From the NCBI GenBank assembly GCA_910584295.1, contig CAJTYR010000001.1, positions 62,001-126,000 of the forward strand: a stretch of DNA of 64,000 bases. The letters are read 5' to 3'. Source of the DNA: an uncultured Christensenella sp. (lineage in GTDB: Bacteria; Bacillota; Clostridia; Christensenellales; UBA1242). The notes beneath the pieces are model-generated. The model was not told the origin of the DNA and ran no database searches. It saw nothing but the letters and a program-made list of their open reading frames with translations. A program made the position numbers and the translations under genes. Positions within the stretch are counted from its first letter, which is position 1, and every line of letters starts with the position of its first letter. Shown here in pieces: positions 42,229 to 51,146 of the stretch.

Positions 42229-44790
42229 AACTTCTTGTTTGATATAACATTCCAAAATGTCGCCTTCTTGGAAATCAACATTGTCACGAAGTTTAATACC
42301 ACATTCATAACCCTTTGCAACTTCACTCTTTTCATCTTTGACAATCTTAAGAGATTCAATGATTGAGTCACCAACAATTTCTTCTCCACGCTTGATTTTT
42401 GCAATTCCGTTTCTTTGAATTTTTCCGTCAAGCACATAACTTCCAGCAACTTTCCCTGCAGTTGAAAGTTTGAATACAACTCTTATCTCTGCTTTTCCAA
42501 CATATTTTTCTTCATATTTAATTGCCATCATACCTTTTGAAATTCTTGTAATTTGGTCAACAACTTCATAGATAATTCTTGATTCAATCAATTCAACCTT
42601 AAGGCTATCAACCATTTGAAGCATTTTGTTTGGTGTTTTGATATTGAATGCAACCACAACAGAGCCTGTCGTTTGAGCAAGCACTAAATCGCTTTCAGTA
42701 ATTCCACCAGCAGCACTATGAATACAAACAACTTTCACTTCATCATTTCTGATTGCTTCAAGTGATGCTTTAAGTGCTTCAACAGAGCCTTGAGTGTCGG
42801 CTTTGATGATGATGTTAAGATTTTTCAAACTGCCCTCATGCACCCTGTTCATAAAGTCATCTGCACTCACTCCGGAAGTTTGTTTTGCACGCTCTTGCTT
42901 AATCTTATTAATTCTTTCATTGATAACTTGTTTTGACAAACTTTCATCAACAGCGTATACCGCATCACCAGAATTTGGAACATCATTAAAGCCCATAACA
43001 GCAACTGGGGTTGATGGTCCAGCTTTTTTGACAGCTTTTCCATTTTCATCAAACATCGCTTTGACTTTTCCATAAGTTATACCAGACATGATTGAGTCAC
43101 CGATTTTCAAAGTTCCACTTTGAACAAGCACAGTTGCAACAGCACCCCTCGTTTTGTCAAGTTCGGCTTCAACAACAACACCTGTTGCCATTTTGTTTGG
43201 ATTTGCTTTAAGCTCTTGCATTTCAGCCACAAGCAAAATCATTTTCTTAAGTTCATCAAGTCCCATACCTGTCTTTGCAGAGATAGGAACACAAATTGCG
43301 TCTCCACCCCATTCTTCAGGCAAAATACCATGTTCCGTCAATTGTTGTTTGATGCGGTCAGGATTTGCTTCAGGTTTATCCATTTTGTTTATTGCAACAA
43401 TCATAGGCACGTTTGCCGCTTTGATATGATTGATTGCTTCAATTGTTTGAGGCATAATTCCATCATCAGCAGCAACCACAAGAATTGCAATGTCTGTCAC
43501 CTCGGCACCTCTTGCACGCATTGCAGTGAATGCTGCATGCCCAGGAGTGTCGATGAAAGTGATTTTTTCGCCATTAAAGGAAATCTGATAAGCACCAATT
43601 TTTTGAGTGATTCCACCAGCTTCCCCAAGCACAACATTTGTCTTTCTGAAAGCGTCCAAAAGGGATGTCTTACCATGGTCAACGTGTCCCATAACAGTGA
43701 CAACTGGAGGACGTTTAACCAAATCTTTTTCATCATCTTCTTCAACTGATTTGTCAAGAAGTTTTTCTTCATAGGTTTTATCCATCTTAAGCTCAACAGT
43801 GACCCCAAGTTCACCGGTGATAAGTTCACATGTATCAAAATCAATTGTGCTGTTGATTGTTGCCATAACTCCCAAAAGCATAAGTTTCTTAACAATTTCA
43901 GCAACAGGCTTTCCAATTTTTTCACTCAATTCTTTAACTGTGATTTCCCTTGAAGTAAGAACAGCATGAGTCACTTGTGGAGCAATCACAACTTCAACTT
44001 CTTTTTTCTTCTTAATTAGTTTTCTTGAACCCATCGTAGTTTCTTCAAAACCATCCTCATTCATAACAAGAATGTTGTTGTTTTGTTTTCCAAATCCAGC
44101 CCTTGCTTTTGCAGAAACTTTCTTTGATTCATCGACATTTCTTCTTTGCTTATTTTTATTTCCAAAGTTTCTTTCTGGCTGAGCAAGAACAGAACTGCTT
44201 TCTGTCGCCCCAGAAGAGAAAGATTTAAATCCGTTTGCTTTTGTTGAAACAAAGGAATTACTTTTTGGTCTTGCAGAAGGATTTTGTCCATTTCTGTTAA
44301 ATTGCCCAGCTGGTCTGTTTGCGTTGTTGAATGGACCATTTGGTCTTTGCCCAAATCTTCCGCCATTTTGCTGTCCATTGTTTTGGAAGCCACCTTGTCT
44401 GAAATTTCCTCCTTGCCCCTGACCATTTCCATTTCTTTGCTGAAAACGAGGGTTATTCGTCTGACCATCAAACTTACGGAAGTTGTTGTTTTGATTTCCT
44501 CCTTGCCCAAAGACTTGCTTTTTTTGTTCAACTTTCTGTTCTGCTTTCTCCACAACAGTTTCGTCATGTTTCGCTTTTTCAAGTTCAACAGCCTTTGCCT
44601 TTTCAAGTTCAACTTTCTTCTTTTCTTCATCTCTTGCTTTTGCTTGCAATTTTGATTTTTGATCTTGCACACCTTTTGCAAAAGAATCAATTGCAACCTT
44701 TGATTGCTTTATTGACAGCAATAAATCCTGCAAAGAGCCATCTCTTTGTAAATTGTTGATTGTTTTAAGTGCGTTAAGTTGTGTTGCCAA
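42217..44790 (-). CDS. infB: Translation initiation factor IF-2
   Basis: 857 residues. Residues 1-235 are N-terminal extension: a charged helix (45-90) then a Gly/Asn/Gln/Phe/Arg-rich segment (95-175) of low complexity. IF2N domain near 275-325, GTPase (G1 GHVDHGKTS, G3 DTPGHAAF, G4 NKMDKPEA) and domains II-IV to the end. IF-2 places initiator tRNA on the 30S subunit. Core is complete. Confidence 0.97.
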   Translation of the reverse strand: MATQLNALKTINNLQRDGSLQDLLLSIKQSKVAIDSFAKGVQDQKSKLQAKARDEEKKKVELEKAKAVELEKAKHDETVVEKAEQKVEQKKQVFGQGGNQNNNFRKFDGQTNNPRFQQRNGNGQGQGGNFRQGGFQNNGQQNGGRFGQRPNGPFNNANRPAGQFNRNGQNPSARPKSNSFVSTKANGFKSFSSGATESSSVLAQPERNFGNKNKQRRNVDESKKVSAKARAGFGKQNNNILVMNEDGFEETTMGSRKLIKKKKEVEVVIAPQVTHAVLTSREITVKELSEKIGKPVAEIVKKLMLLGVMATINSTIDFDTCELITGELGVTVELKMDKTYEEKLLDKSVEEDDEKDLVKRPPVVTVMGHVDHGKTSLLDAFRKTNVVLGEAGGITQKIGAYQISFNGEKITFIDTPGHAAFTAMRARGAEVTDIAILVVAADDGIMPQTIEAINHIKAANVPMIVAINKMDKPEANPDRIKQQLTEHGILPEEWGGDAICVPISAKTGMGLDELKKMILLVAEMQELKANPNKMATGVVVEAELDKTRGAVATVLVQSGTLKIGDSIMSGITYGKVKAMFDENGKAVKKAGPSTPVAVMGFNDVPNSGDAVYAVDESLSKQVINERINKIKQERAKQTSGVSADDFMNRVHEGSLKNLNIIIKADTQGSVEALKASLEAIRNDEVKVVCIHSAAGGITESDLVLAQTTGSVVVAFNIKTPNKMLQMVDSLKVELIESRIIYEVVDQITRISKGMMAIKYEEKYVGKAEIRVVFKLSTAGKVAGSYVLDGKIQRNGIAKIKRGEEIVGDSIIESLKIVKDEKSEVAKGYECGIKLRDNVDFQEGDILECYIKQEVKRD

Positions 44791-44791
44791 A

Positions 44792-45079
44792 TTATTCTCC
44801 TTTTACGCATTTTTCAATGCTTTCACTCAATGCTTTATTTTTTAAGCCAATGGCCTTGCAGTTTTCAATGCTGACGAGTTCTGCCAAATTTTCAATTTCA
44901 AGAAGCGGAATATCTCTGTTTTCACTTAAAAATTTCATCTCTCTCAAAAGTGAATTTCCAGCACTTTTATCAATCAGAAGTAGATAAAGTTTTTTTGTAT
45001 ATGTGGCAAGTTTTTCTTTGCCAATAATCACAAACCCAGCTTTTCTTGCTATGGAAATAAGACCTTGTATTTTATTCAA
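44792..45079 (-). CDS. L7Ae-family ribosomal-like protein YlxQ
   Basis: 95 residues if translated from TTG 45079, which has GGAG at 6 bases and overlaps ylxR by 8; an ATG at 45121 would overlap ylxR by 50 and is less likely. Starts IQGLISIARKAGFVIIGKEKL, then LLLIDKSAGNS: the L7Ae/L30e RNA-binding fold. YlxQ lies between ylxR and infB across Firmicutes and binds kink-turns in related proteins. Confidence 0.85.
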   Translation of the reverse strand: MNKIQGLISIARKAGFVIIGKEKLATYTKKLYLLLIDKSAGNSLLREMKFLSENRDIPLLEIENLAELVSIENCKAIGLKNKALSESIEKCVKGE

Positions 45080-45335
45080 ATTCTTCTCCGATTTTTTGAT
45101 ATACTTCTTGTGGAACTTCACATTTAAAAGCTCGATTTAATGCTTTTTGCTTGCAAAGCTTCTGATAGCAATTTCTATCTTTGCAAACATAAGCACCTCT
45201 TCCATTTGCCTTTCCAGTTTTGTCAACAAAGATTTCTCCATCTTTGTTTTTCACCACTCTCAAAAGTGTTTTTTTATCGCTTTGTGCTCTGCAAACAATA
45301 CACATGCGAATTTTTTCTTTTGGTTTATTTTGCAT
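45072..45335 (-). CDS. ylxR: YlxR family protein
   Basis: 87 residues. RMCIVCRAQSDKKTLLRVVKNKDGEI then KANGRGAYVCKDRNCYQKL: the conserved RxCxxCR and GRGAYxC motifs of YlxR (RnpM), described as an RNase P RNA-binding or regulatory protein in Firmicutes. Between nusA and ylxQ as expected. Confidence 0.92.
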   Translation of the reverse strand: MQNKPKEKIRMCIVCRAQSDKKTLLRVVKNKDGEIFVDKTGKANGRGAYVCKDRNCYQKLCKQKALNRAFKCEVPQEVYQKIGEEFE

Positions 45336-45349
45336 AAAAACCTCTTTAA

Positions 45350-46525
45350 TTAAAGTTCTGGAAATTCATCCCCATCAATTTCTTCAAGTTCTTCCAAATC
45401 TCCCATTGTATCAAATGAATTTTCATCGGTAAGCTCTGTAAGCTCATATTCAACTTCTTCATTTTCTGTATGAGTTTCTGCAGGCTTAATGTAACTCTCG
45501 GGTTTAACATCAATCTTCCAACCAGTAAGTCTTGCAGCAAGACGAACATTTTGTCCCCCTTTTCCGATTGCAAGTGACAACTTGTCATCTGGAACAATCA
45601 CTTGAGACATGTTTAAACTGTCATTTGTTTCAACTGACAAAACTTTTGCTGGACTTAATGACCTTGCAATATATTCAAGAGGATCTTCAGAATATTCCAC
45701 AAGATCAATTTTTTCGCCATTAAGCTCGTTTACGATTGTGTTAATTCTCACCCCACGATTTCCAACGCAAGAACCAATTGCATCAACATTTGGTCTTTCT
45801 GTGTAAATTGCAACTTTTGCTCTGTTTCCTGCATCACGTGTAATATTTTTTATTTTAACATCTCCACTTGCAATTTCAGGAATTTCAAGCTCAAACAATT
45901 TTCTGATAAATCCAATGTTGCTTCTTGACACTTGAATTTGTGGTCCTTTGAAAGAATCCTTAATTTTCTTCACATAAACCTTTACTCTGTCACCAACATT
46001 GAATTTATCTCCAGGAATTTGGTCATTTTTCATCATGACACCTTCAGTGTTTGTTCCTGGAATTTGCACATAAACATTTTCTCCATCAATACGCTTAACG
46101 ATTGTTGTCAAAAGTTCATCCTCTTTTTCAGAAAGTTCACTGACAGCTGTTTGTCTTTCCATTTCACGAAGCTTTTGCATAACAACTTGTTTTGCAGTTT
46201 GAGCAGCAATTCTTCCAAAGTCTTTTGTTGATTCTTCAACGGCAACAATGTCACCAACCTTTGAAGATTTTTTGTTTAACTTTGCTTCAGCCAAAGAAAT
46301 TTCTTTGTCAGGATCTTCAACTTCAGAAACAACAGTTTTGTAGGAATATATTCTGATTGTGTTTCTTTCTGGATAAAGTTTTACCATTGCAGACTTTGCT
46401 TCTCCATACATCTTTTTATATGCTGAAGTAAGTGCAGTTTCAAGCGTCGCAATAAATGTGTCCTTATCAATTTTCTTTTCTGCTTCAAGTTCATCAAGTG
46501 CCTTAAAAAAGTCTTTGTTTACCAT
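45350..46525 (-). CDS. nusA: Transcription termination/antitermination protein NusA
   Basis: 391 residues. N-terminal RNA polymerase-binding domain (1-125), S1 domain (about 135-200), two KH domains (205-345; IGSCVGNRGVRINTIVNEL and LAIGKGGQNVRLAARL) and an acidic tail (355-391) with TELTDEN and LEELEEIDGDE. No C-terminal acidic-repeat domains, as in other Firmicutes. Confidence 0.96.
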   Translation of the reverse strand: MVNKDFFKALDELEAEKKIDKDTFIATLETALTSAYKKMYGEAKSAMVKLYPERNTIRIYSYKTVVSEVEDPDKEISLAEAKLNKKSSKVGDIVAVEESTKDFGRIAAQTAKQVVMQKLREMERQTAVSELSEKEDELLTTIVKRIDGENVYVQIPGTNTEGVMMKNDQIPGDKFNVGDRVKVYVKKIKDSFKGPQIQVSRSNIGFIRKLFELEIPEIASGDVKIKNITRDAGNRAKVAIYTERPNVDAIGSCVGNRGVRINTIVNELNGEKIDLVEYSEDPLEYIARSLSPAKVLSVETNDSLNMSQVIVPDDKLSLAIGKGGQNVRLAARLTGWKIDVKPESYIKPAETHTENEEVEYELTELTDENSFDTMGDLEELEEIDGDEFPEL

Positions 46526-46566
46526 TTTAAATTTTTCTCCTTAAAATTATAATTTTGCATTTCTGT

Positions 46567-47025
46567 TTAGAAAACTATCACAAGTTTCATATTTGCAATT
46601 TTGGTTCTCTCAAATGTGAAATCACCTTTTTGTGTTTGGAGTGCGACATGCTTATCATCAAAATCTTTCAAGACACCTTTGAAAACCTTTTGTCCATCTT
46701 GCTTTGCAAAAAGCGTAAGTTCAATTTCTTTACCAAGATTTCTTTTCAAGTCCCTGTCTGTTTTGATTGGTCTGTCAAGTCCTGGAGAACTCACAACCAA
46801 TGTATAAGGTTTGTCGTCTGTCGGATTAAGTTCATCCAAAATTGGGTCAATTTTTTTATTAACAATTTCACAATCGTCAATTGTCACCCCTTCTTCTTTA
46901 TCAATTGTAAAGATAAGACTCATTGAACCATTCTCTTTTTCATAACTCACTTCAACAAGTTCATAGCCCATCTCCTCAATGACTGGACGAAGTTTTTCTT
47001 CGCAAATTTGCTTAACCTTTGCCAT
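46567..47025 (-). CDS. rimP: Ribosome maturation factor RimP
   Basis: 152 residues from ATG 47025 behind TTGGAGGTG. MGYELVEVSYEKENGSMSLIFTIDKEEGVTIDDCE and VSSPGLDRPIKTDRDLKRNLG are RimP signatures. Acts in 30S maturation. First gene of rimP-nusA-ylxR-ylxQ-infB. Confidence 0.95.
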   Translation of the reverse strand: MAKVKQICEEKLRPVIEEMGYELVEVSYEKENGSMSLIFTIDKEEGVTIDDCEIVNKKIDPILDELNPTDDKPYTLVVSSPGLDRPIKTDRDLKRNLGKEIELTLFAKQDGQKVFKGVLKDFDDKHVALQTQKGDFTFERTKIANMKLVIVF

Positions 47026-47056
47026 TCGCACCTCCAAAGTGTTCACTTAATACAAA

Positions 47057-47081
47057 GAGTGAGCAAATAATTTGCTCACTC
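47057..47081 (-). promoter_or_regulatory. Leader hairpin of the rimP operon
   Basis: GAGTGAGCAAA-TTA-TTTGCTCACTC, a perfect 11-base stem in the 5' untranslated region, about 12 bases after the predicted start and 32 bases before the rimP ATG. Only TTTG follows, so it may be an attenuator or a stabilising 5' stem. Confidence 0.6.
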
Positions 47082-47098
47082 CTCGTCAAGTTATAATT

Positions 47099-47127
47099 AT
47101 TATAGCCCAAACAATCTCAAAAATCAA
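47099..47127 (-). promoter_or_regulatory. Promoter of the rimP-infB operon
   Basis: TTGATT (47122-47127), 17-base spacer, TATAAT (47099-47104) on the minus strand. Confidence 0.8.
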
Positions 47128-47198
47128 GATTTTTTGCCATCTTTTTATATAATTATTAAATAATATAGAACATTTACTCATATTAATGGTCGCAACCC

Positions 47199-48734
47199 TT
47201 ACTTTTCACACAATTTCAAAAGAAGTTGTGCAGTTGCATATGCATCATTCCATGCTCTATGTGCTCCAACAAGACTTATTCCATAATATTCACAAAGTGT
47301 ACCAAGCTTGAAATTATGAGATCTAACACCCTTTTTTATTGCAAGTTTATATGTGTCAATAAGTTCATTGTCAAACTCAACATCAAGAGTATCTTCATAT
47401 CTTTTTACAAATGGGAAGTCAAAGTCAATCATGTTGTGTCCACAAAGAGCACAATCTTTTGAGAAATTAAAGAAATCCACAATCACTGGCTCGATTGATG
47501 GAGCATTTTCCACCATACCATTTGTGATGTTTGTAAGTTCTGTGATTTGTTGTGAAATGCGAATCGTTGGCTTAACCAATGATGCAAATTTTTCTTTTAT
47601 TACACCATCAACAATCTTAACTGCTCCAATATCAATAATTTGGTCATTATATTTATCAAAGCCTGTTGTTTCAAGGTCAAAGACCACAATGCTTTTCCCT
47701 TTTATCAAATCATTGTATTCAATCTTTTGACCGAACATGCTGTCTTGTTCAAGAGACTCAAGTTTCTCCACCTTCACAACAGAACCACTGTAAGTTTTCT
47801 TTGGTTTCTGAATGAATTCAATCTCTTCCAACTTGTTTGCCAAAGCCATCTTATCAACTCTCAAAACGAGTTTTCCAGAAAATTTACTTTTTTCAACATC
47901 TCCATGAACAAGCATATACATACAATCTTCAAGTGCTTCCATTTGCCCCAAATTACTTTTTGAACAAAAATGAATACAATCAATTTTTCCTCTTTCATCT
48001 TCCAAGACAAATGTGTAATAAACCCCTTCTGTGCCAGCTTTAGCGCCTGATTTCCTGACAAAGTCATGTCTTGAAAGTTTGTTTAAAAATCCAGCAACAA
48101 CAACATTCATTTTTGGAGACTTGATATTGTTTATGTATTCAGGCTTGGTTGGAATATTTTTTCCTATGCAATCTTTGATAATCTCAACTGAATATCTTTT
48201 AGACACTTTATATTTTGCGGTTATTTCAACATTTTCAATATCAACTTCATCCACAAAATCTTCGCTCACACAACAAGAAACCACAAACTCACACAAGAAA
48301 TTGTTTTTAAGATGCTTTGCAAGCTCCGTTGCAACTCCATGTTCCTCAAAAAAATTGAAAATTCGATCACTGACAGTTATGTTGATTTGAACATCAATTT
48401 CAGTCATCTCGATTTTAAAGTTTTCATCATGCAAATAGGAATACATCAATTTGTATCTTTCTTCAAAAAAGCTTTTAATAGCTTTAAGAATCAATCTTTC
48501 TTCAACAAAAGCACGCATAAATTTCGTGCGGATTTTAAGTTGTTCCAAGCCTAAATGTCTTTCCAAAAAATCACTAATTTCCTTCTTATCGTTTTCAGTA
48601 AGTTCTTCCACAGTTGAAGGATACAAAAAAGTTGCAGTGCAGACGCCTTCACGCTTTTTCACCACAACACTTTGCAATTGAAGGTCTTTATATTTATCAC
48701 CAAACTCGGTGAAAAATTCTTCTTCAAAATTCAT
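47199..48734 (-). CDS. PolC-like protein reduced to N-terminal, OB and 3'-5' exonuclease domains
   Basis: 511 residues against about 1,430 for PolC. Residues 1-200 resemble the PolC N-terminal region, 207-300 its OB fold (VVVAGFLNKL ... LVHGDVEKSKFSGKLVLRV), 347-511 the DnaQ-type exonuclease with all catalytic residues: D353 and E355 (VFDLETTG), D439 (GHNMIDFDF), H492 and D497 (HRAWNDA). PHP and polymerase domains are absent and no remnant lies downstream. It occupies the usual polC place between rseP and rimP. Probably an active DNA exonuclease; role inferred. ATG has no ribosome binding site. Confidence 0.85.
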   Translation of the reverse strand: MNFEEEFFTEFGDKYKDLQLQSVVVKKREGVCTATFLYPSTVEELTENDKKEISDFLERHLGLEQLKIRTKFMRAFVEERLILKAIKSFFEERYKLMYSYLHDENFKIEMTEIDVQINITVSDRIFNFFEEHGVATELAKHLKNNFLCEFVVSCCVSEDFVDEVDIENVEITAKYKVSKRYSVEIIKDCIGKNIPTKPEYINNIKSPKMNVVVAGFLNKLSRHDFVRKSGAKAGTEGVYYTFVLEDERGKIDCIHFCSKSNLGQMEALEDCMYMLVHGDVEKSKFSGKLVLRVDKMALANKLEEIEFIQKPKKTYSGSVVKVEKLESLEQDSMFGQKIEYNDLIKGKSIVVFDLETTGFDKYNDQIIDIGAVKIVDGVIKEKFASLVKPTIRISQQITELTNITNGMVENAPSIEPVIVDFFNFSKDCALCGHNMIDFDFPFVKRYEDTLDVEFDNELIDTYKLAIKKGVRSHNFKLGTLCEYYGISLVGAHRAWNDAYATAQLLLKLCEK

Positions 48735-48740
48735 AAGACC

Positions 48741-48769
48741 ATTCTATAAAATTTTAGGATTTTTGTCAA
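48741..48769 (-). promoter_or_regulatory. Promoter of the PolC-like gene, leaderless arrangement
   Basis: TTGACA (48764-48769), 17-base spacer, TAGAAT (48741-48746), then GGTCTT and the ATG. The predicted start site falls on or next to the start codon. Confidence 0.8.
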
Positions 48770-48808
48770 GTTAAAGATTTACATAACATAAAACAATGTC
48801 AATTTTGC

Positions 48809-50140
48809 TTACATAACAAAATGCAAGATGTCAATAAGCACAACAAAGCCCAGCAAAACACATAGCCCCACAAAGTGAATCATGTTTTCAACCTTTCGAT
48901 TGATAGGCTTCCCACGAATCCACTCAATGATCGTAAACAAGATATGCGCCCCATCCAAAGAAGGAATTGGAAGAAGATTGAAAATCGCAAGGTTTGCAGC
49001 AATAAGAGGAATGAAAATCAAAAGATAAGACAGTGATTGAGATGCCATTGTTGCAATTGTTGTGATTGTTCCAACTGTGCCAGTCATCTGTGTGATAGGA
49101 ATTTGAAATGTGATGAGCATCCAAAGACTCTTAAGCACAACCCAAGCAAAACCAAACGCCATTTCAAAAGAGCGACAGAAACCTTCCCAAGCATTGTAAA
49201 CATATGCACTTGTGCAAGATTTTTCTCCCTTTGCACTTTCAAGTCCAACATAAGTGTTAAGAATATAAACTGGATTTCCTTCATCATCCACAACTGGTTT
49301 ATCTTTATTATCTAGTTTCTGTTCAAAAACTGGGCATACAGCAATTTTGAGAACTTCTTTTTTGCCATGAAGAGAACCATGTCTGACAGTCATGTTAAAG
49401 GTATAAATTTGAGATGTCTCTCCTTTTTCAAACTTATCAAGTTCTGTTTTCATAAACTCTGCAAGAATTTGATTTTTCTGCTCAATTGAAAGTCCTGTTA
49501 TGCTTGGGTCAATCGCTTGAAGCTCTGAAAGTTTAACATCAAAGTATGTCTTTAATATTTTGGTATATTTTTCTTTTGCTTTAACTCTTTGACTATTGAC
49601 CATTGACACATAGTTTCCACCAAAAGCAAAATCAATTTTTTTGCCATTTATGTGAGTGATTACATCGCCTTTTTTATATGGATTTGTGTGAGTAAAATAA
49701 ACTGTCTCACTTTCATCAACCACTTGGACATAGGAATAGCTTGTGTTGTTGAAAGTTTGAATTTGAGGAACATCATAACCAATGCTTGACAAAAGCACCC
49801 AAGAGAAAATGATCGCAGTGATGAAATTCATCGTCACCCCACCAAGGAGAACAAGGATTCTTTTCCAAGGTTTCTGATTGTTGAATGCTGTTGGCGATGT
49901 GTTTCCTTCATCATCCTCTTCCCCATCAAAAGCACAATATCCACCCAACGGAAAAATACGGAGCGAAAACTTTTCCCCCGTTTTTTTGTTTGTTTTTGAG
50001 AAAATTGGGAAACCAAAACCAATTGAAAACTCTGTTATCTTAAATTTTAGTATTTTCCCAACAATATAATGCCCCAGTTCATGAACTAAAATCATAAACA
50101 AGAGAATGACAATCGCAAGCAAAATATAAACAGCAATCAT
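48809..50140 (-). CDS. rseP: Site-2 protease RseP/RasP
   Basis: 443 residues. Zinc site HELGH at 20-24 in the first membrane helix, PDZ region (about 125-260) interrupted by a family-typical insert, C-terminal helices with FNLLPIPSLDGAHI (third ligand Asp) . It cleaves membrane proteins within the bilayer, including anti-sigma factors. dxr, commonly just upstream, and ispG, just downstream, are both missing. Confidence 0.94.
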   Translation of the reverse strand: MIAVYILLAIVILLFMILVHELGHYIVGKILKFKITEFSIGFGFPIFSKTNKKTGEKFSLRIFPLGGYCAFDGEEDDEGNTSPTAFNNQKPWKRILVLLGGVTMNFITAIIFSWVLLSSIGYDVPQIQTFNNTSYSYVQVVDESETVYFTHTNPYKKGDVITHINGKKIDFAFGGNYVSMVNSQRVKAKEKYTKILKTYFDVKLSELQAIDPSITGLSIEQKNQILAEFMKTELDKFEKGETSQIYTFNMTVRHGSLHGKKEVLKIAVCPVFEQKLDNKDKPVVDDEGNPVYILNTYVGLESAKGEKSCTSAYVYNAWEGFCRSFEMAFGFAWVVLKSLWMLITFQIPITQMTGTVGTITTIATMASQSLSYLLIFIPLIAANLAIFNLLPIPSLDGAHILFTIIEWIRGKPINRKVENMIHFVGLCVLLGFVVLIDILHFVM

Positions 50141-50175
50141 ATAAACAATTCCTTAAACAATTTTCGTTCTTTTGT

Positions 50176-51141
50176 TTAAACTGCAAAAATCAAAAATGCA
50201 AGCAAAATATATGGTGCCATGAAGATATGAGAATCAACTCTATCCAGCAATCCGCCATGTCCAGGCAAGAATTTTCCACTGTCTTTCATACCAGCTCTGC
50301 GCTTGATGATTGATTCAAACAAATCGCCTGCTTGAGCAACCATAGACCCAATAAATACGATAATCAAATATGCCCAAATAGGGAAGATTTCCATAAATGG
50401 CTCAAATGAACTAATGCAACCAAAAATCAAATAAACGCATGCACTGAACAACACACACCACAAAACTCCACCAACAGAACCAGAGATTGTTTTTCCTGGG
50501 CTGATTCTTGGACAAAGTTTTTTGCCTCCAATGACAGAACCTGTGAGCATTGCAAAGGTGTCAGTAAAAATTGGAATAAGAAAAGTAGTCAAAAGCACAA
50601 ACACTGAAACATTTGAAGTTATTCCAGAAAGTTTTGTAAGAGGCAGATCATTGATATGGTTTGTCAAAACAAAGAACAAAAACAAAAATGCTGGATAAAC
50701 AAAACAAATTGCAGTGTGCAAAGCTTTCTTAAAAGAGAACATAAGAACTGACATATTTGGAACTTCACGAACAGTCATTTCATGAAGAATAGTTTGTTTT
50801 TTTCTGCAATAAGTCATAAGAAAAACAACCAATGCCCCCAATACAATCAAAGCAATATCAATCAAGATTGTCCACAAAATCCAAAACAAATCATTTTTGA
50901 GACTTGCAAAATGAATTCCAATCAAATTTCCAGCAAGCAAAAATGCAGGTGCGCTGATTGCAACCCATTGATTGTTGTAAAAACCTGTCTTTGCAAGCAT
51001 TTTTGACATCTCGAAACACCCAAAACATGCAAGGATTGCAAAAAAGGCATCGAAGAAATAATCGCTGACATAAACTTTTAAAACAAAAAGCAATGCCAAA
51101 ACAATTACAATTCCAATAGAAGAATAAATCCTTTGTTTCAT
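50176..51141 (-). CDS. cdsA: Phosphatidate cytidylyltransferase
   Basis: 321 residues, about eight membrane helices. C-terminal signature SIIKRRAGMKDSGKFLPGHGGLLDRVDS is diagnostic. CdsA makes CDP-diacylglycerol for phospholipid synthesis. 5 bases after uppS. Somewhat longer than the usual 270 residues because of a central insert with IVLGALVVFLMTYCRKKQ. Confidence 0.95.
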   Translation of the reverse strand: MKQRIYSSIGIVIVLALLFVLKVYVSDYFFDAFFAILACFGCFEMSKMLAKTGFYNNQWVAISAPAFLLAGNLIGIHFASLKNDLFWILWTILIDIALIVLGALVVFLMTYCRKKQTILHEMTVREVPNMSVLMFSFKKALHTAICFVYPAFLFLFFVLTNHINDLPLTKLSGITSNVSVFVLLTTFLIPIFTDTFAMLTGSVIGGKKLCPRISPGKTISGSVGGVLWCVLFSACVYLIFGCISSFEPFMEIFPIWAYLIIVFIGSMVAQAGDLFESIIKRRAGMKDSGKFLPGHGGLLDRVDSHIFMAPYILLAFLIFAV

Positions 51142-51146
51142 AATAA

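Noticed and set aside
43120..43749. A long plus-strand open frame inside infB
   Set aside because: It is antisense to a highly conserved gene, has no ribosome binding site and no family resemblance.
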